From a virus: DNA of 34,171 nucleotides. Numbering within the stretch: the stretch's first letter is position 1; the number at the start of each line of letters is the position of its first letter. Below are positions 7,428 to 13,649 of the stretch, piece by piece. Both the position numbers and the translations under genes were made by a program. Where the stretch lies: positions 1 through 34,171 of IMG/VR virus record IMGVR_UViG_3300042542_003122. One strand, given 5' to 3'. The notes under the pieces are model-generated. The model was not told the origin of the DNA, ran no database searches, and saw only the letters and a program-made list of their open reading frames with translations.

Positions 7428-8969
7428 TCAGTAGTACGCCGCCTTGCGTGGCGCGAAGTAGCGTTGTTCGTCTTGCTCGTCGGATTCGAGGCTGATGAAG
7501 CCCCCTTGACGGAAGCGCAGGAGCGCCTGTGTCGTAGTGTCCACGAAGTCGTCGTTCTCGCCTACAGGGAACGCCGCCATCTCCTCGATCACCTCCCGGG
7601 CCCAGCGCGTGTCGGGCGCCCAGACTTTCCCAGAGAAGAACAGGTCAGCCACCGCGTTCATCCGCACCACCTTGTCGTTGCCACGCGACGGTGTGTACTC
7701 GGCCACGGGGATGCCCATATTTCTCAACTCATATATCAAAGGCGCACCCGCTGCCTTCTTTTCCACGATGAACGCATCCGGCTCCCACTCTTTGTAGTGC
7801 TTGAGCGCGACCTGTTTCAACTCGGGGAACGCCATCCGGTCTTTGAACGCGTCCAGCAGAATCAACTGCGGGGCGTCGCCCTCTTCCTCGTTGTAGAACA
7901 CGCCCCACGTGGTGCAGGCGCTGAAGTCGGAGGTGGTTTTTGTCTCGAACGCCGTGTCCCAAGACTGGATCACGTACTCGCACCGGGGCGGGTCGTCTTT
8001 TGGCCACATCCGCCAGTGATGCCGCCCCACGATGGCAGAGGAGTCTGCCGTAGGCTGCTGCATATATTGCGCGTTCCAGAACCTCGGGTCGAGGTTGGCC
8101 TTTTTGGACTTGAGTTGGTCCAGTGGCCACTGCTCTGGCCACAGAGATTTCTCTGTGTCGGTGCCTTCGTTCAGGATGGCCGGGAGTTCTACGATCTCCC
8201 ACTGATCGGCGTCGGGGTTTTTGGTCTGGTAGTCGATGAGACGCCCGGTGAGGTCGAGCAGCGACCACCGCGTCATGATGACGATGATGGCGCCCCCTGG
8301 CATCAAGCGTTGCAGCGGGCCTGTTTGGAACCAGTTCCACGCCGTGTCGAACGCGAGGCGGCTGTTTATTTTTACGTCTTGCTCAGAATGAGGATCGTCA
8401 ATAACGAACAGATCAGCACCGCGACCAGCCAGAGCACCACCGACACCAGCAGCGTAATACTGGCCTCCCTTGGAGGTTGACCACTTCCCGGCGGCTTTTT
8501 GGTCTTCGGCAACACAGGTTTCGGGGTACAACTCAGCGTATTCGTCGCTGGCGATCAGGTTTCTGATGCGCCGACCAAAGTCTTCGGACAGGCCCGCCGT
8601 GTGCGTGCCCATGATGATCTTCTTCTCTGGGAAGCGCCCCAGGAAGTATGCGGGGAAGAGGTAGCTGGAGAATTCGGACTTACCCATACGCGGGGCGATG
8701 TTGATGATCACCCGCTTTTTCTTGCCCGCAAGCACGTCCTCAAAGATGCGCGCCAGCTTTTTGTGGTGCGGACCCACCTTGAACCCCGGATAGACGTGCT
8801 TGGCGAACTCAATCAGGCTGGTTTTGGCCAGTTGGCGCGACAACCTGCGCTCTTTTTCCTCCAGAGCCTCAAAAAGCTCGACTTTCTCCTGCAAAGACAG
8901 CGTCGGCAGCGCCGCCTGGAGCGCCGCAAGCTCGCGCGGGGTCAGGCTAGTTAGATTCTGCAGGTTCAT
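7428..8969 (-). CDS. terL: Terminase large subunit (DNA-packaging ATPase/nuclease)
   Basis: A 513-aa terminase motor protein. The ATPase domain has Walker A APRMGKS at 92-98, Walker B LFVIDDP at 187-193 with adjacent acidic residues, and the coupling-type segment IIVIMTRWSLLDLTG near 228-241. The C-terminal RNase H-like nuclease has the expected acidic residues: SWDTAFETKTTSDFSA (D338), IVEKKAAG (E403), and ENDDFVDT (471-478). Length is normal for the family. The start overlaps the TerS stop by 23 bp, so translation is probably coupled; there is no clear Shine-Dalgarno of its own. Confidence 0.95.
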   Translation of the reverse strand: MNLQNLTSLTPRELAALQAALPTLSLQEKVELFEALEEKERRLSRQLAKTSLIEFAKHVYPGFKVGPHHKKLARIFEDVLAGKKKRVIINIAPRMGKSEFSSYLFPAYFLGRFPEKKIIMGTHTAGLSEDFGRRIRNLIASDEYAELYPETCVAEDQKAAGKWSTSKGGQYYAAGVGGALAGRGADLFVIDDPHSEQDVKINSRLAFDTAWNWFQTGPLQRLMPGGAIIVIMTRWSLLDLTGRLIDYQTKNPDADQWEIVELPAILNEGTDTEKSLWPEQWPLDQLKSKKANLDPRFWNAQYMQQPTADSSAIVGRHHWRMWPKDDPPRCEYVIQSWDTAFETKTTSDFSACTTWGVFYNEEEGDAPQLILLDAFKDRMAFPELKQVALKHYKEWEPDAFIVEKKAAGAPLIYELRNMGIPVAEYTPSRGNDKVVRMNAVADLFFSGKVWAPDTRWAREVIEEMAAFPVGENDDFVDTTTQALLRFRQGGFISLESDEQDEQRYFAPRKAAYY

Positions 8970-9639
8970 CGGGTGTCGGCTCGTCGTTTTGCGGAGCCTC
9001 GTCCACTACATCCTGGCTTTCCGCCACATCAATCACGTCCGTGACCTGCATGAAGCGGTTGATCTTGTCCTTGATCTTGGCTTCGATCTCGGCGTCCGAC
9101 AGGGTGTTGTTTTTAACTTCGACCCTTTCTGTAAACAAGGCCACTTCTGTCACCCGCCCGAGCATGTCGAGCGCCTTCAGGCGGATTTTTGCGTCGGGGT
9201 GCTTGGTTTCCTCAAGGATTTGGCTCACGGCGTAGCCGCGAAGCTCCTTGGCCTGCTCCACAAACTCCCAGTCATAGGCGGTCAGCATCCCCGTCAGGTG
9301 CCGGACGGCAGGCGGGGTCTTGAGTTGCATCAGCGCCTTGCGCTGTTCCTCGGGGGTTTGGGTGGTCAGCGCGGAAAACGCTTGTTGGGCGGCAGCAGTG
9401 GCGGCTGCGGCTTGGGCTTGGTCTGTTGTGGGCGCCCCCATTTTCTCCAACCAGTCAGCGGTATTTAGCTGAGCGGCGACGATGTCGTCTGGCGTGGCCT
9501 GAGTTAAAGGAACCACGCTCTGCGGCGTAGCCGGTGGAGGGGTGAAATCCAGCAAGTGTTCAAGCATTTCCAAGCGGGGCTTGTGACCGAATAGCGCCGA
9601 GTGTATATTCGCAACCGGCATGTACGCAAGTTGGTTCAT
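8947..9639 (-). CDS. terS: Terminase small subunit candidate
   Basis: A 230-aa protein, first gene of the leftward operon. An Ala-rich middle (AQAAAATAAAQQAFSAL) is followed by a helical region ELRGYAVSQILEETKHPDAKIRLKALDMLGRVTEVALFTERVEV, the pattern of small terminases encoded ahead of this TerL type. It would recognise phage DNA and recruit TerL. The C terminus is acidic and Pro-rich, perhaps a TerL contact. GGAGGAGAAAGC immediately precedes the ATG; this is the only minus-strand gene with the GGAGAAAGC cassette so frequent in the rightward arm. Confidence 0.75.
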   Translation of the reverse strand: MNQLAYMPVANIHSALFGHKPRLEMLEHLLDFTPPPATPQSVVPLTQATPDDIVAAQLNTADWLEKMGAPTTDQAQAAAATAAAQQAFSALTTQTPEEQRKALMQLKTPPAVRHLTGMLTAYDWEFVEQAKELRGYAVSQILEETKHPDAKIRLKALDMLGRVTEVALFTERVEVKNNTLSDAEIEAKIKDKINRFMQVTDVIDVAESQDVVDEAPQNDEPTPDEPAESN

Positions 9640-9673
9640 GCTTTCTCCTCCATCAGTTGTGAAGGCTGATCTT

Positions 9674-9703
9674 GCCCCGGCTGCAAAGCGCGGGGCTTTT
9701 TTT
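9674..9703 (+). terminator. Intrinsic terminator reading rightward
   Basis: GCCCCG (9674-9679) and CGGGGC (9691-9696) form a stem with an 11-nt loop, followed by TTTTTTT. The orientation stops transcription travelling left to right, that is antisense to terS and towards the early arm. No rightward gene lies upstream within the window. Confidence 0.6.
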
Positions 9704-9722
9704 CGTGGGTGTGTGTCAAAGG

Positions 9723-9752
9723 TTGGACTTAGTTTTGTTGAGTTTTTATAAT
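9723..9752 (+). promoter_or_regulatory. Sigma-70-like promoter, rightward
   Basis: TTGGAC (9723-9728), an 18-bp spacer, then a perfect TATAAT (9747-9752). A dyad ATACC-GGGG-GGTAT follows directly at 9753-9766, covering the expected transcription start, which suggests operator control. It points to the early arm, with a leader of about 280 nt before the first gene. Confidence 0.5.
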
Positions 9753-9930
9753 ATACCGGGGGGTATTTATTTTAGTTTTTGATGGGGGTGGGGGGTTATT
9801 TTTGAGTATTTGGGGTGATTTTGGGAAAAATAGTGGGAGCGGGTGGAGATTAGTGTTCATGTGGCATGGCCCCGTCGCTGCCAATATCGGGGGGTGGGGG
9901 GTAGGTGGGGGTCGGAAAACCCCGATTTTG

Positions 9931-9945
9931 GGGTCACGGTGACCC
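9931..9945. promoter_or_regulatory. Dyad site 1 (GGGTCACGGTGACCC)
   Basis: A perfect 15-bp odd-centred palindrome 99 bp upstream of the first early gene. It overlaps the right arm of the neighbouring dyad AAAACCCC-GA-TTTTGGGG. First of five copies. Unlike three of the others, it lacks a T-rich tail, favouring protein binding over termination at this copy. Confidence 0.75.
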
Positions 9946-10044
9946 GATTCTGGGCATGAAACTGGGTTTAGAAAGGGGGTTTCGTATACTGGATTTACTC
10001 AGTGGGGATTGGCCCTGCCGAGTATTAACTTTTCGGAGATAACC

Positions 10045-10446
10045 ATGAGCAAGCAAGCAGCATTCAATACCCTCAACAAGTTCGCCACCGCCCGTGTGCA
10101 GTTGATCCAGGGAATGATCGACGCGGGATACCCCACCGCCGAGGACGCCCGCAATGTCGTGATCGAGTGGGCCTGTGCCAAGACCGGCGCCGAGTTCCGT
10201 TGGAACAAGGACGAAACCAAGGCCATGCTCGTCTCGTCACACCCCAAGTACGAGGCCGCCAAGACCACGGTGCGCGATGTGATGCTCAACCTGCAGGGCA
10301 CCACGCGCCGCCAAGCGTCGAGCGGCAAGGCCGAACCCACCAAGACCCGCGTGTCTGCCGAAGAGCGCGCAGCGTTCGAGGCGTTCCTGGCCGCGTGCGG
10401 CGATGCTGGCCGTGCCCTGACCGTGTTCAAGGCCCTGACGAAGTGA
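10045..10446 (+). CDS. Hypothetical early protein, Ala/Lys-rich
   Basis: A 133-aa soluble, basic, mostly helical protein, first gene of the rightward arm. ATG 10045 is chosen because GGAG lies 6 nt upstream; an earlier in-frame codon at 10009 has no such signal. It reads as two helical parts, QAAFNTLNKFATARVQLIQGMIDAGYPTAEDARNVVIEWA and VSAEERAAFEAFLAACGDAGRALTVFKAL, joined by a Lys/Arg-rich linker with TTRRQASSGKAEPTKTR. No family is recognised. Its position next to the control region would suit a regulator or host-takeover protein, but that is inference. A dyad site follows its stop codon by 4 bp. Confidence 0.75.
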   Translation: MSKQAAFNTLNKFATARVQLIQGMIDAGYPTAEDARNVVIEWACAKTGAEFRWNKDETKAMLVSSHPKYEAAKTTVRDVMLNLQGTTRRQASSGKAEPTKTRVSAEERAAFEAFLAACGDAGRALTVFKALTK

Positions 10447-10450
10447 TTTC

Positions 10451-10465
10451 GGGTCACGGTGACCC
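10451..10465. promoter_or_regulatory. Dyad site 2 (GGGTCACGGTGACCC)
   Basis: Perfect palindrome, extended to 17 bp by flanking C and G, 4 bp after the stop of the first early gene and followed by TTTC. It could act as a short RNA hairpin attenuator or as a protein-binding site. Confidence 0.75.
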
Positions 10466-10548
10466 GTTTCTGTGGCGAGAACCCTCAGCGTGAGGGGGCT
10501 ACGCCGATTCCAGCCCATCCCGGGCAGCTTTTGACAAAGGAGCGAACC

Positions 10549-10719
10549 ATGCTTGAACTCAAGCAGACGCTCGGTAAGGCCGCGCTTTACCGACGCGAAA
10601 GCTACAACCACCGCACCACGCCGCTCGTCGAGTGGATCGTCAAGGTAGGCGACCGCATCGTCCGCGAGTGCACCACCCGCAAGGAAGCCCTGACTTGGCT
10701 CAACATCTACAAGGACTGA
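10549..10719 (+). CDS. Small hypothetical protein
   Basis: A 56-aa protein, MLELKQTLGKAALYRRESYN..., with AAAGGAG upstream of the ATG. It contains PLVEWIVKVGDRIVRECTTRKEALTWLNIYKD, an alternating strand then helix pattern typical of small phage accessory proteins. It lies between dyad sites 2 and 3 and is separated by only 3 bp from the next small gene. Function unknown. Confidence 0.65.
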   Translation: MLELKQTLGKAALYRRESYNHRTTPLVEWIVKVGDRIVRECTTRKEALTWLNIYKD

Positions 10720-10722
10720 ACC

Positions 10723-10899
10723 ATGCCCCACATCAACCGCCACCAACAGCGTGCCCTGCCCCTGCGCGGGGCGCATCCCAACCCCAAGGCACAGGAAGAC
10801 CTGCGCCGCATCCGCGAGCGCCTGATCCGCGAGATCGAGGAGCGCGAAGGCAAGGCCGAGATCAAGTACTGGGAGCGCAGGACTTGGCTTTGGAAGTGA
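10723..10899 (+). CDS. Small basic hypothetical protein
   Basis: A 58-aa protein beginning MPHINRHQQRALPLRGAH and ending YWERRTWLWK. It is strongly basic with a central charged helix rich in Arg and Glu (RRIRERLIREIEERE). The start lies 3 bp after the stop of the preceding gene, with which it is probably co-translated. Dyad site 3 lies 6 bp after its stop. Nucleic-acid binding is possible from charge alone; no family is recognised. Confidence 0.6.
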   Translation: MPHINRHQQRALPLRGAHPNPKAQEDLRRIRERLIREIEEREGKAEIKYWERRTWLWK

Positions 10900-10905
10900 G
10901 AAAAC

Positions 10906-10920
10906 GGGTCACCGTGACCC
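10906..10920. promoter_or_regulatory. Dyad site 3 (GGGTCACCGTGACCC)
   Basis: Perfect arms with C as the centre base, extended to 17 bp by flanking C and G. It is preceded by AAAA and followed by TTTCC, 6 bp after a stop codon, so it can form a terminator-like hairpin as well as a protein-binding dyad. Confidence 0.75.
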
Positions 10921-11003
10921 GTTTCCGTCTACTTTGTCGCCCGATCAAGGGTCGGATGACACTTCGTTTGACAAAAATCCACTTGTCCAGCGTTTACCCC
11001 GTC

Positions 11004-11243
11004 GTGGACAGGTGGTGGGTAGCGTAAGTCGTTGATTTCGTTCGGTGTCCTCTCTCTACTACATATATATCTATATCTTTATATGTATGTAGTAGTAATG
11101 TATTCGTGTGTGTAAAAGAGAGTCTCTCTTCCACTTCCTTTTCACTAACTGTGCACTGGCCACGCCGAACCTGATACATTTTTAGCTAGTCAAGTGACTT
11201 GCTGAGCAAGATCATGCACTTATGCTACCCACCACCTGTCCAC
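11004..11243. repeat. 25-bp inverted repeat bounding a 190-bp AT-rich core
   Basis: The left arm 11004-11028 (starts GTGGACAGGTGGTGGG) and right arm 11219-11243 (ends CCCACCACCTGTCCAC) are reverse complements at 24 of 25 positions. The outer flanks, 10995-11003 and 11244-11252, match as a direct repeat at 7 of 9 positions, which could be a decayed target duplication or chance. No transposase is present. Confidence 0.85.
11056..11095. repeat. AT-rich 15-bp stem-loop
   Basis: CTACTACATATATAT (11056-11070) pairs with the segment 11081-11095 across a 10-nt loop, with one G-T wobble. It lies inside the 25-bp inverted repeat in the most AT-rich part of the window. It has no T-run on the plus strand. 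Confidence 0.7.
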
Positions 11244-11305
11244 AACCCTGTCAACCTTGGACGCACCCGGCCATTTCTGGCCACTTTTGACCCAAAGGAG
11301 CCCTT

Positions 11306-12076
11306 ATGACTCGCCCAACTGCGTCTCGCGTGTGCCCTGAGTGCGCCACCGAGCGACCCCTTCAAGCCTTCCGCCGATGGCGTGGCGCGCACCGTGTGCT
11401 GCACGAGGTGTGCAATTTCTGTAGTCCCGAGCGCAAGCTCAGCGAGATGAGCGAGCAGGATCGTGCCGCCGCGATAGCAGCGCGCAAGCCTGAGATGTAC
11501 GCCATCGAGCGGGCCAAGCGTGCGGTGGAGTACAGGAAACGGATCATGGCGGGCGACGCCATGCGACGCACCACCCACCTGCGCAAGATGGAGCGGATCA
11601 AGAACTGGAACGCGGCCATCGGCAGCGCCATGCGCGAGGAACTGGAGAGCGCGAATCGCAAGCGGGACTCGTACCTGAACATGGCTGCGGAGTACCGCGA
11701 CCCCAACCCGAAGGTGCGCCCATCGTCGGCCAAGTCAGCATCGAGCGTGAGGTTCGGCGCTTGGGCTGCGGATACCTGGATACCTTTCTACACGCGGTAC
11801 GCCGAGATACTGGAGCGGGTGAAGGACGAGATTAAACATCGCGCTCATACCCTGGGCGCACCGATTAAACCCACGGAGGAGGAGACGAAACTCGAAACCT
11901 ATATAAAACCTGAAGAACTAATTGAATTAAAAGACCTTTATTCCAAGGGCACAGTTATTCCCGGCGTGCGCAGTCGAATACCTTGGGTAATCGAAGGCCG
12001 ATATGCCAAAACCAGACAGCGCAAAAAGAAAACGGGTCACAGTGACCCGAAAACCAACGAAGGAGAAAGCAAATGA
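11306..12076 (+). CDS. Zinc-finger hypothetical protein
   Basis: A 256-aa protein with AAAGGAG before the ATG. A four-cysteine zinc site is at the N terminus (C10-x2-C13 and C36-x2-C39), like those before HNH or DNA-binding domains, but no HNH residues follow. Residues 50-130 are long basic helices. The 3' part (from about 11880) shifts to AT-rich codons (Lys, Ile, Glu), unlike the first two thirds. The last codons encode TGHSDPKTNEGESK, which also carries dyad site 4 and the ribosome-binding site of the next gene. Its stop overlaps the next start as ATGA. Function unknown; DNA binding is likely. Confidence 0.7.
   Translation: MTRPTASRVCPECATERPLQAFRRWRGAHRVLHEVCNFCSPERKLSEMSEQDRAAAIAARKPEMYAIERAKRAVEYRKRIMAGDAMRRTTHLRKMERIKNWNAAIGSAMREELESANRKRDSYLNMAAEYRDPNPKVRPSSAKSASSVRFGAWAADTWIPFYTRYAEILERVKDEIKHRAHTLGAPIKPTEEETKLETYIKPEELIELKDLYSKGTVIPGVRSRIPWVIEGRYAKTRQRKKKTGHSDPKTNEGESK
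12034..12048. promoter_or_regulatory. Dyad site 4 (GGGTCACAGTGACCC), inside a coding region
   Basis: Perfect arms with A as centre base, within symmetric flanks AAAAC...GAAAA. This copy lies inside the 3' end of the zinc-finger gene, and is read as GHSDP. It is followed by A rather than T residues on the plus strand, so it cannot be a rightward intrinsic terminator. Confidence 0.75.
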
Positions 12077-12254
12077 AGGTACGAGACTGGGAGTGCGGGT
12101 GTGGCCACGCGTGGACTGCCCCGGTAGTGCTCGCCAAGCACACGCCCAACCTGTCGGGTGAGGCCACGCAGTGGTGTCCCCGGTGTGGCCAACGCCCAGT
12201 GATGGGCTCACCTGTGAGAGAAGTTCAACCAACCGAAGGAGAAAGCAAATGAAG
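12059..12254 (+). repeat. 20-bp direct repeat flanking a small zinc-ribbon gene
   Basis: GAAGGAGAAAGCAAATGAAG occurs at 12059-12078 and again at 12235-12254, each preceded by ACCAAC or ACCAACC. Each copy encodes the C-terminal EGESK of one gene and the ribosome-binding site plus ATGA start of the next. The 176-bp unit between equivalent positions is exactly one small gene. Confidence 0.85.
12073..12252 (+). CDS. Small zinc-ribbon protein
   Basis: A 59-aa protein with C8, C10, C35 and C38 (ECGCGHAW and WCPRCGQ) spaced as a rubredoxin/zinc-ribbon-like knuckle pair. It overlaps its neighbours by ATGA at both ends (12073-12076 and 12249-12252). Its ribosome-binding site AAGGAGAAAGC is inside the upstream gene. 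Its C terminus VQPTEGESK echoes the upstream protein end TNEGESK because of the direct repeat. Zinc binding is likely; partner unknown. Confidence 0.75.
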   Translation: MKVRDWECGCGHAWTAPVVLAKHTPNLSGEATQWCPRCGQRPVMGSPVREVQPTEGESK

Positions 12255-12890
12255 ATCAGTGTGACGAGCAAGCTCGACGGCATCAAGTCGTGGTCGCTTG
12301 AGGCGTTGGATACCTGCCCGGGTTCGATTGGTTCTGATGGTGCGCTAGTACCTGCCTGCAGCGGGTGCTACGCCACCACCGGGAACTACAGATTCAACAA
12401 CGTCCGCGCACCACGCATCCACAACAAGGAGGACTGGCGCCGTCCCGCGTGGACCACGGACATGGTGGCTGCGCTGCAGGGGGAGAAGTTCTTCCGATGG
12501 TTCGACAGCGGCGATATGTACGCGCTGCCCTTGGCCAAGAAAATCCTGGCGGTGATGCGCCAGACGCCCGACACCAAGCACTGGCTACCCACACGGATGG
12601 CGAAGTTCCCGAAGTTCGAGGCGGTGTTGAGTGAGATGCGGGCGCTGCCCAATGTGGCCGTTCGTTTCTCTTCCGACTCGGTGTCCGGGGACTTCACCCC
12701 TGGCGTGCACGGCAGCACGATATTCAGTTCCCAACGCCTGCCGCGCTCGGTGTTTATTTGTGGTGCGTACAACCGCGAAGGCAAGTGCAGCGGATGCCGC
12801 GCCTGTTGGGACAAGTCCATCAATGTCATCGCCTACCCCGCACACGGCAGGAAGATGGCCAAGGTCATTCAGATTTCCGGGTCACGGTGA
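12249..12890 (+). CDS. Gp88-like cysteine-rich phage protein
   Basis: A 213-aa protein starting MKISVTSKLDGIKSWSLEALDTCPGS. Landmarks are CPGSIG (about 23), VPACSGCYATTGNYRF (about 35-50), FFRWFDSGDMYALPLAKKIL, KHWLPTRMAKFPKF, VAVRFSSDSVSG and a terminal CSGCRACWDKS. This order matches what I know of the phage gene product 88 family; the CxGCYA motif also recalls the Gp37/Gp68 (DUF5131) proteins, which are related to radical-SAM enzymes. An iron-sulfur or zinc site is likely; biochemical function unknown. AAGGAGAAAGC precedes the ATG, which overlaps the previous stop. Its TGA lies inside dyad site 5. Confidence 0.75.
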   Translation: MKISVTSKLDGIKSWSLEALDTCPGSIGSDGALVPACSGCYATTGNYRFNNVRAPRIHNKEDWRRPAWTTDMVAALQGEKFFRWFDSGDMYALPLAKKILAVMRQTPDTKHWLPTRMAKFPKFEAVLSEMRALPNVAVRFSSDSVSGDFTPGVHGSTIFSSQRLPRSVFICGAYNREGKCSGCRACWDKSINVIAYPAHGRKMAKVIQISGSR

Positions 12891-12893
12891 CCC
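12879..12893. promoter_or_regulatory. Dyad site 5 (GGGTCACGGTGACCC)
   Basis: Perfect palindrome that contains the TGA stop of the gp88-like gene (12888-12890) and is followed by GTTTTTA. This is the most terminator-like copy: a 7-bp stem, a 3-nt loop and a T-run. The next gene has its own ribosome-binding site 10 bp downstream. Confidence 0.75.
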
Positions 12894-12914
12894 GTTTTTA
12901 AGAAGGAGAAAGCC

Positions 12915-13202
12915 ATGAAAGTAATCGAATCAACCACGCTCAAGCACGAGCAACCCACCTTTCACTTCCTGATCACATCGGTCTGGGAGTGGCGCTCAGG
13001 CACAGACCTCAACGAGTTGATGACCTGGGCCAACAAGCGCAAGAACACCTACTGGGTGTGGTATGTGCCGGTGTCCGACGACGCGAGCTACAACATCGAG
13101 TGGTACCAACCCCAAGTCCCTGGCAGTTTCGTCCTGGCCAATGTCGAGTTCGACAATCGTGGACGCATCGTAAAACCCAAGAAGGAAGAGGCAACAGCAT
13201 GA
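12915..13202 (+). CDS. Hypothetical protein, Trp-rich
   Basis: A 95-aa protein with AAGGAGAAAGCC before the ATG. It contains TSVWEWRSGTDLNELMTWANKRKNTYWVWYVPV and later YNIEWYQPQVPGSFVLANVEF, a compact alpha/beta pattern unusually rich in Trp and Tyr. The C terminus is basic. Similar short proteins occur in phage early regions, but no function is known. Its stop overlaps the next start (ATGA). Confidence 0.7.
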   Translation: MKVIESTTLKHEQPTFHFLITSVWEWRSGTDLNELMTWANKRKNTYWVWYVPVSDDASYNIEWYQPQVPGSFVLANVEFDNRGRIVKPKKEEATA

Positions 13203-13402
13203 AAGACACCACATACGCCACAGAAGACGGGCGCTTCACCGCAACTGTTTCGTTCAACGCAAGCGAGACGACATGGGGGTACCACGTGCACTTTGCAGTG
13301 GACGACGTGATCACAGACACCGCACGCTTTCACACCAAGGAAGAGGCGCAGCACACAGCCCGCTTCTGGGTCGAACTGATGGCCAAAGCACAGCAGGTGT
13401 AA
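13199..13402 (+). CDS. Small hypothetical protein
   Basis: A 67-aa protein coupled to the previous gene by ATGA overlap at 13199-13202. The sequence reads as beta strands (RFTATVSFNASETTWGYHVHFAV) followed by a helix (EEAQHTARFWVELMAKAQ), a common layout for small single-domain phage proteins. No family recognised. Confidence 0.65.
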   Translation: MKDTTYATEDGRFTATVSFNASETTWGYHVHFAVDDVITDTARFHTKEEAQHTARFWVELMAKAQQV

Positions 13403-13418
13403 CTCAAGGAGCAACAGC

Positions 13419-13649
13419 ATGAAAGACAACATCACCGCACTACCCGTGCGCCCAACCACGGACGACGAATACCTCAGCGCCTCGCTGCTCATGGAGCGCA
13501 TAGGTGGGGGCTTCGCCGGACGCATCGGCGGCGCATACATCTGCGCTGACAGCCACAACAAGGAGCGACTCAAGGCGGCGTTCCCCGACCTGTTCACGCG
13601 CTACTACGCGATGCACCTCAGCCAGAAGAACTGGATAGGCGCAACATGA
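13419..13649 (+). CDS. Small hypothetical protein
   Basis: A 76-aa protein beginning MKDNITALPVRPTTDDEYLSASLLMERIGGGFAGRIGGAY. AAGGAG lies 6 nt upstream. The second half is helical with a basic, aromatic end (ERLKAAFPDLFTRYYAMHLSQKNW). Its stop overlaps the start of the next gene (ATGA at 13646). Function unknown. Confidence 0.65.
   Translation: MKDNITALPVRPTTDDEYLSASLLMERIGGGFAGRIGGAYICADSHNKERLKAAFPDLFTRYYAMHLSQKNWIGAT

Larger units (their letters stand above)
9640..10044. promoter_or_regulatory. Divergent control region between late and early arms
   Basis: A 405-bp gene-free stretch between the divergent terS (minus) and the first early gene (plus). In order it holds a plus-strand terminator-like hairpin (9674-9703), a sigma-70-like promoter (9723-9752), the dyad ATACC-GGGG-GGTAT (9753-9766), strongly G-biased DNA with runs at 9784-9795, 9812-9815 and 9889-9911, the dyad AAAACCCC-GA-TTTTGGGG (9916-9933), the first GGGTCACGGTGACCC site, and TATACT at 9985-9990 as a possible second -10. 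No ORF looks real here. It probably carries promoters for one or both arms and may contain an origin. Confidence 0.7.
10900..11305. other. Gene-free, dyad-rich island
   Basis: 406 bp without a convincing gene. It contains dyad site 3, an exact TTGACA at 10968 without a good -10, a 25-bp inverted repeat (11004-11028 / 11219-11243), a markedly AT-rich core with a 15-bp stem (11056-11095), the palindromes AAGAGAG-T-CTCTCTT (11116-11130), CAAGT-G-ACTTG (11191-11201) and CTTGC-TGA-GCAAG (11198-11210), and the hairpin GGCCA-TTTC-TGGCC (11269-11282). Composition differs sharply from the surrounding GC-rich coding DNA. Possible replication origin, regulatory locus or small non-autonomous insertion. 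Confidence 0.7.

Noticed and set aside
10968-10973. Exact TTGACA, a possible promoter -35
   Set aside because: No acceptable -10 hexamer at 16-18 bp; nearest are CGTTTA and GTTTAC.
10994-11179. 61-residue minus-strand frame in the gene-free island
   Set aside because: It covers half of the inverted repeat and the stem-loop, has no ribosome-binding site and no protein-like composition.
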